A model generated the notes under the pieces. It saw nothing but the letters and a program-made list of their open reading frames with translations, was not told where the DNA came from and did no database searches. The translations under genes were made by a program, and so were the position numbers. Below, one piece after another: positions 17,466-26,716 of a stretch of 48,652 nt of DNA (the first letter of the stretch is position 1; each line of letters opens with the position of its first letter). The stretch comes from Lachnospiraceae bacterium (GTDB taxonomy: Bacteria > Bacillota > Clostridia > Lachnospirales > Lachnospiraceae), in the NCBI GenBank assembly GCA_017428265.1, contig JAFRRD010000002.1, forward strand, positions 1 through 48,652. Reading direction: 5' to 3'.

Positions 17466-18803
17466 TCAGCCCGCAGCGTTGTTTTCTTTCATGACGATCT
17501 CCCTGTCCGGCTTTCTGTTCTGAATGACCGTCAGGCAGCGCCTGGCTTCGGCTGCCTGTTCGGCTGTCGCAGCCTTCGGGTCGCCGTAGCGCGCGGCGAT
17601 ATACAGTTCGCGCAGTTCGGCATTCTCCGGTACCTCCAAATATTTCGACGAATTGTCCAGCACGTCCTTCGACGTGTCGGACAGAAATCTCTTCAGACCG
17701 AAAGAATGAAGAAAGTCCAGATACGAGCGGTACGTCCGGCGGATCTTCTTTGCGTTGCCGGAAAGCGCGGGATCGCCGGATCTGCGGCGTGAAGTCTTTT
17801 CCCGGGGCATTCTCTCGATGCGGTCACGCGCGAGTTTGGGCTTTTCATAGTTCTTCCGCCTGCTGCGGATCTCCCTGACCGCGATATAAACCAGCACTGC
17901 CGCAAGGATCACGATGAAGACCCAGAGCCAGGCTTCACCGGTAAAGCGGACCTGCGGATCCGTGCCTCCGATCGGGGTCATGTCCGCTTCCGTCTCCTTA
18001 ATGGCGGGAATATTGATATTCGCTTCCTCCGTCGGCGCGTCGAAATCTTCATCCGGAATAAAGGTATTCGGCTGTTCCCTCGGGAAGAGCTTCTGGTACA
18101 GCAGGGTCAGGACACGCGTGATCCGCGCGATGACCCAGGTGAAGGCAGGCACCGCGCCGCGCAGAAGGAAAAAGAGGACGATGATGATCACCGGCAGCGC
18201 GACGACGTGAACCGCATCAAAGACCCTCATTTTGGCCGGAGCGCCGAAGGAAAGGCGCATGCCGCGCAGGGCGAACACGGCCAGGACGAAGAAGAACAGG
18301 CCGAACGTTTCACCTCCGAAAAGCGTTGTGCCGTACCAGGCATCGTTGCCGAAGTGATAAATGATCAGGCCGCAGGTCAGTGTCAGCGCAATGACGAACA
18401 TCAGGCGGGCCCGCTTCCTGTACATGTCAAGATATACCTCAAAATTCCCGACCGTCATGCAGATCACATAGTACGCCCACGCCGCAGCAAGGACCGCCGT
18501 CATCGGCTCGAGCGGGTTCATGAGAAAGCTCAGCCCCGGCAGGAGCGACAGAAGGAAGCGAAGCACGGCACTGTTGACGCGCACGATCAGAAAGCCCAGA
18601 GCCAGGCAGGTGCCGACAAGGACCGTCAGCTGGAGCGAGCGGGGCGCAACAATGTTGGACACCACGCCGTAGACACCCTTTTCCGTAGACACATTGTACT
18701 CCACGGACATCGTAAACAGGGCGAGCACGTAATAGTATAGGCACATTTCCGCGCAGATGCGCAGCGGTGCATACAGACTTGACACGCTGATGTTTTTCTT
18801 CAT
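17466..18803 (-). CDS. Membrane protein with C-terminal DUF4129-like domain, MoxR/DUF58 operon (445 aa)
   Basis: Six to seven helices occupy residues 12-225, then a cytosolic or exposed acidic segment, another helix (about 290-310, LWVFIVILAAVLVYIAV) and a charged C-terminal domain. The last 100 residues (YRSYLDFLHSFGLKR, SSKYLEVPENAELRELYIAARYG) match the DUF4129 pattern of proteins encoded after MoxR and DUF58. In many genomes this protein also has a transglutaminase-like domain; I see none here. The ATG has GGAGG seven bases upstream and overlaps the DUF58 stop by 4 nt. Confidence 0.75.
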   Translation of the reverse strand: MKKNISVSSLYAPLRICAEMCLYYYVLALFTMSVEYNVSTEKGVYGVVSNIVAPRSLQLTVLVGTCLALGFLIVRVNSAVLRFLLSLLPGLSFLMNPLEPMTAVLAAAWAYYVICMTVGNFEVYLDMYRKRARLMFVIALTLTCGLIIYHFGNDAWYGTTLFGGETFGLFFFVLAVFALRGMRLSFGAPAKMRVFDAVHVVALPVIIIVLFFLLRGAVPAFTWVIARITRVLTLLYQKLFPREQPNTFIPDEDFDAPTEEANINIPAIKETEADMTPIGGTDPQVRFTGEAWLWVFIVILAAVLVYIAVREIRSRRKNYEKPKLARDRIERMPREKTSRRRSGDPALSGNAKKIRRTYRSYLDFLHSFGLKRFLSDTSKDVLDNSSKYLEVPENAELRELYIAARYGDPKAATAEQAAEARRCLTVIQNRKPDREIVMKENNAAG

Positions 18804-19852
18804 AATGCCGCCTCCGTTTCACCGGGGACCATAACGATCGGACGGCTGTCGACGTGAGCCCCCAGATAGTCGATCAGCGCGCTCACCTCCGGTCCGGCGG
18901 CAGGCGTGATGACGACATAGCAGCTGTTGCCGCGCCTGCGGCGTATGCAGCGGTCGATCAGGCTGCCGAAGCCGTTGAATCCGGCCAGCCTGGACAGTCC
19001 GAGCCTGCGCAGAATGAAAAACAGATGCTCCTTGCCCATCCCTTCCGGCACGGACAGCAGATCGCCGTTCGACATCAGTTCATAGGGGATCTTCGCCTCT
19101 TCAAGTTGTTCGCAGACCGTGCGGACAAGCTTGAGGCATTCCTCCAACTGCGGGCGCAGCGAGCTGTACATGTTCACCAGCACGGTAGCCACGCGGTCCG
19201 AAGTATAGTCGTTCTGACGCACCATCAGCGTGCCGGTCTTGGCGGTCTGCTTCCAGGAGATCTGCTTCATAGGCTCGCGACCCGTATATTCGCGGTAGCC
19301 CAGCAGGATCGTGGGATCGTCCATGATGAAGCGCCTCACGGATATCTCGCCCAGCTCGCCTCCGGGAAAACCGACTTCTCCGACGGCACATTTTTCAGAT
19401 GTGCAGACGATCCTTTTGTAGATCGTCCCGTGAGTCATGATCGGAAACAGGCCGAGGAAATCCCCCGTTTCCAGGAAATATTTGCCGAGATCGTGCAGGC
19501 CCCGTTTGCTCAGCGAAATATGGACCTTCCCGCTGAATTTGCTGTGCGGCGGCAGATAGAAATGGTGCAGGACGCTTGTTCCGGTATCGTTGACGCTGAC
19601 GTGCACCCGGCAGAACTCCTTGTCCTCGCAGACGGTCACGTCGTCCTTCAAATACAAAGAAAAGCCCACAAACAGTACCGGCAGGCGGTACGGATTCCGG
19701 ACAGTATAATACAGTGTCGCGGGCTCACCCGGCTCCACGAGCGTTGTATCCACGTCAAACTCGACGCGGAGTTCGCGCTTGTTGCCCCAGACGCTGATCC
19801 CCTCGACAGTGACCAATATAATGACGATCAGAAACAAGACTATCGTAATCAT
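18800..19852 (-). CDS. DUF58 domain-containing membrane protein (350 aa)
   Basis: A single N-terminal membrane segment (MITIVLFLIVIILVTVEGI) is followed by a beta-rich region and the DUF58 hallmark around DPTILLGYREYTGREPMKQISWKQTAKTG in shortened form: GYREYTGREPMKQISWK (about 207-223). DUF58 proteins have a VWA-like fold and act with MoxR ATPases, probably in assembling or remodelling envelope complexes. The ORF can be extended upstream, but the ATG at 19852 gives an ATGA overlap with the moxR stop and starts right at the signal anchor. No separate ribosome site is seen, so translation is probably coupled. Confidence 0.85.
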   Translation of the reverse strand: MITIVLFLIVIILVTVEGISVWGNKRELRVEFDVDTTLVEPGEPATLYYTVRNPYRLPVLFVGFSLYLKDDVTVCEDKEFCRVHVSVNDTGTSVLHHFYLPPHSKFSGKVHISLSKRGLHDLGKYFLETGDFLGLFPIMTHGTIYKRIVCTSEKCAVGEVGFPGGELGEISVRRFIMDDPTILLGYREYTGREPMKQISWKQTAKTGTLMVRQNDYTSDRVATVLVNMYSSLRPQLEECLKLVRTVCEQLEEAKIPYELMSNGDLLSVPEGMGKEHLFFILRRLGLSRLAGFNGFGSLIDRCIRRRRGNSCYVVITPAAGPEVSALIDYLGAHVDSRPIVMVPGETEAAL

Positions 19853-20790
19853 GACTGTTCGAGCGGAACTTCGATGTTTTCGATCAGTTTCTCCATATAT
19901 CTTTCGTTGTTGTTGTGCCTGCTGCTGGCCAGCATGATGCGGTGCGGGAGGACGCACATGGCCTCTTTCCGCACATCCTCCGGGATGACGTAATCGCGGC
20001 CCTGCATCGCGGCATAGATCTGGCTGGCGCGGTAAAGGGCAAGAGATCCTCGCGTCGATACACCGTTAACGACATTCTCGTCCGTACGCGTGCGGTCGAC
20101 GATATCCATGATGTAAGCGGCAACGTCATCACTGACGCGGATCTGTGCAAAATCTGCACGGAGCGCAAAAATCTCTTCCGCGCCGACGACCGGCTGGACA
20201 TCCTCCAGCAGCTGCTTGGCATCGGGCCTGCGGAGGACGGAGATCTCCTGCTCGCGGTTCATGTAGCCGAGTTTAAGGCGCATAAAAAAGCGGTCCATCT
20301 GCGCTTCGGGCAGCGGAAACGTCCCGTAGGATTCGATGGGGTTCTGGGTCGCCATGACCATGTACGGTTCGGTCATTTTATAGCTCGTGCCATCGACGGA
20401 GATCTGTTTCTCCTCCATGACTTCGAGCAGGGCCGACTGGCTGCGCGGCGTGGCACGGTTGATCTCGTCTGCCAGGATGATCTGCGCAAAGAGCGGGCCC
20501 GGGCGAAATTCAAACTCACCGGTCTTCTGATTGAAGAAGTTGATGCCGGTAAGGTCGGACGGCAGCAGGTCCGGCGTGAACTGGATGCGGCGGAACTCAC
20601 CGCCTATGCTGCGGGAAAAGGCACGCAGCAGCATGGTCTTGCCGGTGCCCGGCACATCCTCAAGAAGGACGTGTCCGGATGCAACAAGGCAGACCGCGAG
20701 CTGTTCGATCACCTCGTCCTTGCCCACGATGATGCGGCTGCAGTTGTTCACGATATCATTTCTGAATTTAACGAATGCTTCGGTATTCAT
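19849..20790 (-). CDS. MoxR-family AAA+ ATPase (313 aa)
   Basis: Walker A EDVPGTGKT (about residues 44-52), Walker B IILADEINRA (104-113), sensor 1 in MVMATQNPIE and the MoxR-typical FRRIQFTPDLLPSDLTG. MoxR ATPases act as chaperones for VWA-type partners, here the DUF58 protein. An ORF extension upstream to 21009 is rejected: AAGGAGA lies eight bases before the ATG at 20790 and a consensus promoter at 20834-20862 would fall inside the longer version. Confidence 0.94.
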   Translation of the reverse strand: MNTEAFVKFRNDIVNNCSRIIVGKDEVIEQLAVCLVASGHVLLEDVPGTGKTMLLRAFSRSIGGEFRRIQFTPDLLPSDLTGINFFNQKTGEFEFRPGPLFAQIILADEINRATPRSQSALLEVMEEKQISVDGTSYKMTEPYMVMATQNPIESYGTFPLPEAQMDRFFMRLKLGYMNREQEISVLRRPDAKQLLEDVQPVVGAEEIFALRADFAQIRVSDDVAAYIMDIVDRTRTDENVVNGVSTRGSLALYRASQIYAAMQGRDYVIPEDVRKEAMCVLPHRIMLASSRHNNNERYMEKLIENIEVPLEQS

Positions 20791-20833
20791 TTTGAATGTC
20801 TCCTTCCGGCCGGTGCCGTTCTTAACGTGATAA

Positions 20834-20862
20834 ATTATAGTACAAACTTCGCAGTGCGTCAA
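20834..20862 (-). promoter_or_regulatory. Sigma-A promoter of the moxR operon
   Basis: Minus-strand -35 TTGACG (20857-20862), 17-bp spacer, -10 TATAAT (20834-20839), 44 bp before the moxR start. Near-consensus. Confidence 0.88.
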
Positions 20863-20875
20863 TAAAACGACGGAC

Positions 20876-20921
20876 AAAAAACGGATGCTGTCCGTAAAGC
20901 ACGGAACAGCATCCGTTTTTT
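20876..20921 (-). terminator. Rho-independent terminator after the second peptide-binding protein gene
   Basis: A 20-bp stem with one bulge (20876-20895 with 20901-20921, loop AAAGC) flanked by A and T tracts on both sides. It separates the SBP gene from the moxR promoter. Confidence 0.9.
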
Positions 20922-20959
20922 GATAATCGGCTGCAGACCGATGTGCCGATGTTTTGTCT

Positions 20960-23353
20960 TCAGCCCTGGATCGTCTCCGCTTCGCTCTCAGTGATCTCTC
21001 CGCTTTCAATCGATTCTTCTTCGGTCGCGGGGACCTCCTCCTGCACGGGCAGCGTCCGTTCCTTCAGCCAGTGGATATCCGCCCGATCGATCAGGAAATA
21101 GCAGCTGCAGTCTTTGTACCAGGACGGATCGATGGTCAGGTTGAACGAATAGTCATACATGGCCGAATCCAGCTTCGTGGAGAAAACGAAGGCATTGTAG
21201 GTCGGTATGCCTTCATAGCTGCCGAAGACCGCCTGCTCGTAAAATTCTTCCTGCAGGGTCTCAATGGAGCCCTGTTCGCCGCTGAAGGCGAAACCGCATT
21301 TTTCAAAGCCCGTACGGTTATCCAGGTAGGAGATCAGAAAATCGGTAAAGTCGGACGGTGTTGAGGCAAACCAGTTGATGACCAGCGGCATATAGTAGTA
21401 ATCGCCGACGCTGGTGATCTTATATACGCCGTCGAGAGACTTCAGTTCATCTTCGTAATCGTCCAGAACTTCAGCCGGGACCTTCTTGTAGCGGACACCT
21501 TCCGTATAGGGATTGCCGTCCTTGTCATAGGCCCATCCGCCGGCTTCCAGTACGGCAAGAGCCTTCTCTTCGGAAGCCGTATACGAATTCAGCGTCATGC
21601 CCTGTTCTTTTGCCATGGAAGTCATCCAGGCACTGTCATAATAGGGGCCGTCCACCAGTCCGCCGTATCCGCCGGTGTAATTCTTTGCCAGTGTTTCACG
21701 GTCCAGCAGGTAAGCGATCGCCTGACGGACTTCGGTAAACTGCGCCGGACCGAAATCGCAGCGGAACCCGAGTTTGCCGTAACCCGCCCGTCTGTAAGTG
21801 ATCGTATCCAGATCGCTCTTCTTTTTCGCCGTGTCGATTGCGTCCGCTATGGCCGTCTTGCCGGAAATGCCGCCCGCAAAATCCAGCTTGCCGTCCTGCA
21901 GTTCGATCATTTCCTGTTTCGCCGTCAGCTGACGGAAGGTGATCTTGCCGATCGAAGGCTGCGTGCCTTCGTAATTGCCCTTGAAGAAGGCATTCTTGGA
22001 CAGGACGACCGTGCCCGCTTCCTCGTCATAGGAAAAAACGAAATACGGACCTGCGTAAGGATATTCCGCATAAGCCTTGCCGCTGGTATCCGTCGCTGCA
22101 TAGAGGATCTTTTCCGCCAGCGTATAATTGCCTTCCTCGTCTTTGGCGTAGAAATCATCGGTCAGATAGCAGCCTTCGCCGTCATCGCGGATCTCCGCCT
22201 CGCCGAGCCACATGGCGGCATAATACGGCTGCAGCGAGATAATGGCCAGATCATAGAAATACGGAATGTATTCCTTGCGCACCGTCAGGGAGAAAGTCAG
22301 TTCGTCCAGAAGGCGGATGCCTGTAAAGACCTTCTTGCCTGTCTCGCTGCCGGGTCCGGTATATGCCAGGTAATCATTCCAGCCGACAAAGATGTTGCCG
22401 TCATTCTGCCGTCCGGAGGCCGCTTCGCTCATCGGGCTGAAGAAGACCATCGGCAGGGCCAGGTAGTCTTTTGCCGTGATCTGACTGCCGTCCGAGAACT
22501 TCAGATCATCACAGAGCGTGATCGTGTATGTCATGGAGCCGTCGTCATTCAGCGTTTCGCTGTGTTCCTTAACGACGGTGGGATTCCAGACATAGCCGGC
22601 ATCCTTCGTGCGGGAAACGGTTTCCAGGCCGTTTACCAGCTGGCAGATATCCTTGTCTGCCGCGTTGGTCGCCTCGTTGCCGAAAGAAGCATAGCGGAAA
22701 TTGCCTTTTGCCTTCACGGTATTCCCGATCGTGATCGTACCGTCCTTCGAGGTCCATTCGATCAGGGCATCAAGGACCGACCAGACAGCCGTAACCGGAT
22801 GCTCCTTTACGCCGCTGAGCTTCGTGTTGTATACGCAGTAATAATCGTTCGCGTACAGCGGGATCTCGGGCAGCAGGTAATTCCAGCGCTGGACATAAAG
22901 CCTCCACCATGCGGCATAGACTTCCTCCTCGGTCGCATATCCGCCTGCAGGCTCCGTGTTGTAGACCATCGCCATGGACAGGAAATCCAGTCCCAGGAGA
23001 TAGCGCTCGTCCCCGACCTCCAGATAGGCAAAACCGGTCTCGGGATCTTCGATCACATCGGCGATCGAAGCATCGCGTCCGAAAGAATCGTACAGTGATT
23101 CATAATCCTTGCCGTAGGTATACTGGCTCAGCACCATCCCGGCAAATTCACTGTCCCAATAGACTTCCAGCGGATCCGGTTCGGCCTCTTCGGTCGTCTC
23201 CGGTTCAGTCGTCTTCTCCGCCTCGGTGGTCGTCTCCGCTTCGGTCGTCACCGGTTCGGCGGTCGTCTCCGGCTGAGTCGGCGTGCCGTTCCCGCAGGCA
23301 GCCATCTGAAGCACCAGCAGGAGGGATATGATTACTGTCATGAATCTCTTCAT
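20960..23353 (-). CDS. Peptide-type ABC transporter substrate-binding lipoprotein, SBP family 5 (797 aa)
   Basis: Lipoprotein signal ends in LQMAAC with Cys20, then a Thr/Glu-rich linker of about 45 residues. Family features include YTITLCDDLKFSDGSQITAKDYL, shortened here to LKFSDGSQITAKDY (about 277-290), and AIAYLLDRETLAKN. At 797 residues it is longer than usual (500-700), with an unusually long N-terminal part before the typical core and an acidic tail (ESIESGEITESEAETIQG). The ATG at 23353 has AAGGAG upstream; an extension to 23398 lacks support. It follows an OppD-like ATPase but has its own promoter at 23405-23433. No permease is encoded nearby. Confidence 0.88.
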   Translation of the reverse strand: MKRFMTVIISLLLVLQMAACGNGTPTQPETTAEPVTTEAETTTEAEKTTEPETTEEAEPDPLEVYWDSEFAGMVLSQYTYGKDYESLYDSFGRDASIADVIEDPETGFAYLEVGDERYLLGLDFLSMAMVYNTEPAGGYATEEEVYAAWWRLYVQRWNYLLPEIPLYANDYYCVYNTKLSGVKEHPVTAVWSVLDALIEWTSKDGTITIGNTVKAKGNFRYASFGNEATNAADKDICQLVNGLETVSRTKDAGYVWNPTVVKEHSETLNDDGSMTYTITLCDDLKFSDGSQITAKDYLALPMVFFSPMSEAASGRQNDGNIFVGWNDYLAYTGPGSETGKKVFTGIRLLDELTFSLTVRKEYIPYFYDLAIISLQPYYAAMWLGEAEIRDDGEGCYLTDDFYAKDEEGNYTLAEKILYAATDTSGKAYAEYPYAGPYFVFSYDEEAGTVVLSKNAFFKGNYEGTQPSIGKITFRQLTAKQEMIELQDGKLDFAGGISGKTAIADAIDTAKKKSDLDTITYRRAGYGKLGFRCDFGPAQFTEVRQAIAYLLDRETLAKNYTGGYGGLVDGPYYDSAWMTSMAKEQGMTLNSYTASEEKALAVLEAGGWAYDKDGNPYTEGVRYKKVPAEVLDDYEDELKSLDGVYKITSVGDYYYMPLVINWFASTPSDFTDFLISYLDNRTGFEKCGFAFSGEQGSIETLQEEFYEQAVFGSYEGIPTYNAFVFSTKLDSAMYDYSFNLTIDPSWYKDCSCYFLIDRADIHWLKERTLPVQEEVPATEEESIESGEITESEAETIQG

Positions 23354-23404
23354 AAGAGCTCCTTCAGTTTCGGGGCAGCCCCCGTAATGTAATGACAAAA
23401 AGTA

Positions 23405-23433
23405 ATTATAACACGGAAGAGCGGGAATGTAAA
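23405..23433 (-). promoter_or_regulatory. Internal promoter for the SBP gene inside the end of the OppD-like gene
   Basis: Minus-strand -35 TTTACA (23428-23433), 17-bp spacer, perfect -10 TATAAT (23405-23410) overlapping the TAA stop of the ATPase gene. It would let the binding protein be made independently of the ATPase. Confidence 0.72.
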
Positions 23434-24431
23434 GCGGGCTTTACCTCCGGCGCATCGGGATGCAGGAGCCAGGTGGCAGCCCAGTGCGTGGGCGACACGC
23501 TGAAGGGCGGCGGCTCCTGCTCAAAATCGATCTCCAGCGCGTATTTGTTCCGTGCGGCGAATGCATCGCCTTCAGGCGGGCAGATCATGTCAGGCGGCGT
23601 GCCGGGAATGGCTTCCAGTTTCCCTTTCGCATCCGGATCGGGCACGGAAGAAAGCAGCGCCCAGGTATAAGGATGGCGCGGGTCTCGGAACACTTCTTCC
23701 GCCGTCCCGAATTCCACGATCTTTCCGGCATACATGACCGCAATGTCATCCGCCGTCTGCGCCACGACGCCGAGGTCGTGCGTAATGAAGATGACCGAAA
23801 GTCCGCGCTGTGCCTTCAGCCTGCCGATCAGTTCCAGGATCTGTGCCTGGATGGTCACATCCAGAGCCGTCGTCGGCTCGTCGCAGATGAGGATGTCCGG
23901 GTCGGCAGCCAGTGCAATGGCGATGACGATGCGCTGACGCATGCCGCCGGAGAACTCGAACGGGTACTGATCGCAACGGATGTCCGGGTCGGGAATGCCG
24001 ACCTCTTCCATCAGTTTCAGCGCTTTCTCGCGTGCTGCGCTGCGTGAGATGCGGTCTGCACCTGCCTTGTTCCTGAGCAGCATGGCTTCGGTGATCTGGT
24101 GCCCGACCTTCATGATCGGATCCAGTGAGGAAAACGGATCCTGAAAGATTATGGAAATGCGGCTGCCGCGGATCCTGCACATTTCTTTTTCGGGGATCTT
24201 CAGCAGATCCCTGCCGTCATACAGGATCTCGCCGCTTTCGATGACGGCATTGCCTTCCAGCAGGCGCAGGATGGACCTGGCGGTAACGGATTTTCCCGAA
24301 CCGCTCTCGCCCACGATCGCCAGCGTTCTGCCGCGGGGAAGCGCAAAGGAAACGCCGCGGACCGCCCTGACGCTGCCGCGGGCGGTTCTGAAGGAGACTG
24401 TTAAGTTCCTGACATCGAGTATCGTATCCAT
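23406..24431 (-). CDS. OppD-like peptide ABC transporter ATPase without cognate permeases (341 aa)
   Basis: Complete motif set: Walker [10 protein letters not shown]-loop FQDPFSSLDP, signature FSGGMRQR, Walker [13 protein letters not shown], switch His in ITHDLGVV, and the oligopeptide/dipeptide C-terminal domain ([10 protein letters not shown]). It is closely similar to OppD at 11595-12668 over its whole length, including the Cys-less GDAFAARNKYAL segment and the TH-A-TWLL-P-AP tail, so the two probably derive from a duplication. AAGGA lies six bases before the ATG at 24431; an ATG two codons earlier overlaps that site. The only partner is the downstream SBP. Confidence 0.9.
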   Translation of the reverse strand: MDTILDVRNLTVSFRTARGSVRAVRGVSFALPRGRTLAIVGESGSGKSVTARSILRLLEGNAVIESGEILYDGRDLLKIPEKEMCRIRGSRISIIFQDPFSSLDPIMKVGHQITEAMLLRNKAGADRISRSAAREKALKLMEEVGIPDPDIRCDQYPFEFSGGMRQRIVIAIALAADPDILICDEPTTALDVTIQAQILELIGRLKAQRGLSVIFITHDLGVVAQTADDIAVMYAGKIVEFGTAEEVFRDPRHPYTWALLSSVPDPDAKGKLEAIPGTPPDMICPPEGDAFAARNKYALEIDFEQEPPPFSVSPTHWAATWLLHPDAPEVKPALHSRSSVL

Positions 24432-24487
24432 GCTCATTCCTTTTACATGCGGATCGGGTCCGGGGATGCGCTTCCGGCTGTTTTTCC

Positions 24488-24516
24488 ATTATACGATCAA
24501 CCGGGACAAAAATCAA
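24488..24516 (-). promoter_or_regulatory. Sigma-A promoter of the OppD-like/SBP unit
   Basis: Minus-strand -35 TTGATT (24511-24516), 17-bp spacer, -10 TATAAT (24488-24493), about 57 bp before the start. Confidence 0.78.
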
Positions 24517-24576
24517 AGCATATTATCCCGTCCTTTCGATTTGCCCGCCCGGCAGGTCACAAATGATAAAGAGACC

Positions 24577-24605
24577 TTGAAAATGCCGTCGGTCTCGGTT
24601 ACAAT
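24577..24605 (+). promoter_or_regulatory. Sigma-A promoter of the EEP-AEC-TPR-DUF4037 operon
   Basis: -35 TTGAAA (24577-24582), 17-bp spacer, -10 TACAAT (24600-24605), 41 bp before the first ATG. Confidence 0.82.
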
Positions 24606-24646
24606 GAAAGCGTCGCGCGGGTCCGTCCGCGCCGGGAGGTTAAAAT

Positions 24647-25729
24647 ATGAAGACAATTGCAAAGATCGGCAAGGTCCTTCTGCGGATCCTGCTTGTGCTC
24701 GTCCTGATCGCGGCGGCCTATGCCGCTTACCTTTTCCTCTCCTATCACCGGATCGGCGATCAGGCGCTCACGCCTGAAAACCCGGCTTCGGCGGAGAAGG
24801 AGATCCGCACCGGCGAAGAACTCACGATCACGAGCTGGAACATCGGTTTCGGCGCCTATGAGTCCGATTACGGCTTCTTCATGGACGGCGGGCACGAGTC
24901 CTGGGCCTGGTCGAAGGAGCGCCTGGATGCGAACCTGAAAAAGATCGGCACGCTGCTGGCCGAACAAAAATCCGACCTGTATCTGATCCAGGAAGTGGAC
25001 ATCGGCTCCACCCGGAGCTATCAGTTCGACGAGCGGGAATACCTGACCGCCGCGCTGCCGGGGCTCGCGTACGCCTGGGCGCAGAACTACGACTCCCCCT
25101 TCCTTGCCTATCCCTTTTATCAGCCGCACGGCGCTTCGAAGTCCTGCCTGCTGACCTTCTCGAAGACCGGCATCACGAAGGCGGAGCGCGTCGAGCTGCC
25201 GATCGAGACCGGCCTGACCAAGTTCCTGGATCTGGACCGCTGCTACTCGCGGCAGTACATCCCGGCGGACGACGGAAAGCAGCTGGTGCTGTACAACCTG
25301 CACCTGTCCGCCTATACCTCCGACGGGACCATCGCGACCGAGCAGCTGAAGCTCCTCCTGGCCGACATGCAGGCGGAATATGACAAAGGCAACTACTGCA
25401 TCGCGGGCGGCGATTTCAACAAGGACCTCCTGGGCGATTCGAAGAAGATCTTCGGCGTCGAAGGCGCGGAATACAGCTGGGCCCAGCCCATTCCCGAAGG
25501 GACCTTCGACGGCTTTGACATTTCTCTCGTCGTGCCGTACGATCCGGCGAACCCCGTGCCGAGCTGCCGCAACGCTGATTCGGCCTACCACGAAGGCCAG
25601 TACGTGATCACCGTGGATGGCTTCCTGGTATCGGACAACGTCACGGTGCTTGAGACAAACGTGATCGGCACCGGATTTACCTATTCGGACCACGATCCGG
25701 TCTACATGAATTTCAAACTCGGCAAATGA
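24647..25729 (+). CDS. Membrane-anchored endonuclease/exonuclease/phosphatase family protein (360 aa)
   Basis: An N-terminal membrane helix (about residues 10-32) acts as a signal anchor, placing the catalytic domain outside. EEP-superfamily motifs follow in order: TSWNIGFG (about 64-71), LIQEVD with the metal-binding Glu, NLHLSAY, GGDFN (about 258-262) and the C-terminal SDHDPV with the catalytic His. Members hydrolyse phosphodiesters or phosphomonoesters of nucleic acids, inositol phosphates or sphingolipids; the substrate here is unknown. GGGAGG lies seven bases before the ATG. First gene of a four-gene operon; AEC carrier 26 nt downstream. Confidence 0.9.
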   Translation: MKTIAKIGKVLLRILLVLVLIAAAYAAYLFLSYHRIGDQALTPENPASAEKEIRTGEELTITSWNIGFGAYESDYGFFMDGGHESWAWSKERLDANLKKIGTLLAEQKSDLYLIQEVDIGSTRSYQFDEREYLTAALPGLAYAWAQNYDSPFLAYPFYQPHGASKSCLLTFSKTGITKAERVELPIETGLTKFLDLDRCYSRQYIPADDGKQLVLYNLHLSAYTSDGTIATEQLKLLLADMQAEYDKGNYCIAGGDFNKDLLGDSKKIFGVEGAEYSWAQPIPEGTFDGFDISLVVPYDPANPVPSCRNADSAYHEGQYVITVDGFLVSDNVTVLETNVIGTGFTYSDHDPVYMNFKLGK

Positions 25730-25755
25730 ATGCAGCGCTCTTCATGAGGTGAAAT

Positions 25756-26703
25756 ATGAAAGAAGTTTTCTGGCAGGCCGTATCGTCCGTCAGCGTCATC
25801 CTGCTTCTGACGGCGACCGGTTACTTTCTCGGCGTCAAGGGCCTGATGGACAGGAAAGCCAAGACTTTCATCAGCAAACTGCTGATGACCCTGCTCGTGC
25901 CCTTCAACTGCATCAACGGCATCATCACCAACCTGACCCGCGAGACGATCAGCCAGTACGGTATCTATCTGCTGATCTCCCTCGCGGCCATGGCGTTCAG
26001 CAACATCGTGGCCTTCCTGATCTGCAGGCTGTTTAACATCCCAAAGAACAAAACGGGCCTGTTCATCCACATGGGCGCGAATTCCAATGCGATCTTCATC
26101 GGGCTCGCGATCTGCCGGGAGATCTTCGGCGACGCCTGCGCCCCTTTCGTGATGGTCTTCTACGTGCTGAACTCCTTCTCCATCTGGCTGGTCAGCGTCA
26201 TCGCCGTCCGCTGGTCCTTTGATTATGAACGCGAAAGCTTCGGCAAACTCCTGCTCAAAGTGCTCCTCTCTCCGCCGGTGATCGGCGTGTCGATCGGTCT
26301 CGCGATCGTCCTGCTGGACGTTCAGCTGCCGTCCTTCGCGTCCAGCTTCATCCGCCACCTCAGCAACGTGGTCACGCCTCTCGCGATCATGATGACCGGC
26401 TTCATCATCTATGAGCTCGGCCTTAAGTCGCTGGTCATGGACAAGGCCACGGGGCTTCTCATGCTCATGCGCTTCGTTCTGGCGCCGGGCATTTTCTTCC
26501 TCATTTTCAAGATCCTCGGCATGGAAGGCCTCGGCCCGCAGACGACGATGATCGTCGCCGCGATGCCTGCCCCGACGATGGCCGTGGTACTCGGCTCGCA
26601 GTACGGCGGCGAGGAAGGCGAGCGTTTTGCCTCCCAGGGCGTCGTCTGGACTACCCTTGCCATGTTCATCGTCACCCCTCTCCTGCGCGTCCTGATCGCG
26701 TAA
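25756..26703 (+). CDS. AEC (auxin efflux carrier) family transporter (315 aa)
   Basis: Ten membrane segments arranged as two five-helix halves, with the conserved half-motifs NCI-GI in the first half and the crossing segment AAMPAPTMAVVLGSQYGG (about 281-298) in the second. Bacterial AEC members export or take up small organic acids such as malate or malonate. GAGGTG lies four bases before the ATG. It sits between an EEP enzyme and a TPR protein in a rightward operon. Confidence 0.9.
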   Translation: MKEVFWQAVSSVSVILLLTATGYFLGVKGLMDRKAKTFISKLLMTLLVPFNCINGIITNLTRETISQYGIYLLISLAAMAFSNIVAFLICRLFNIPKNKTGLFIHMGANSNAIFIGLAICREIFGDACAPFVMVFYVLNSFSIWLVSVIAVRWSFDYERESFGKLLLKVLLSPPVIGVSIGLAIVLLDVQLPSFASSFIRHLSNVVTPLAIMMTGFIIYELGLKSLVMDKATGLLMLMRFVLAPGIFFLIFKILGMEGLGPQTTMIVAAMPAPTMAVVLGSQYGGEEGERFASQGVVWTTLAMFIVTPLLRVLIA

Positions 26704-26716
26704 TATTGAAAGAAAA

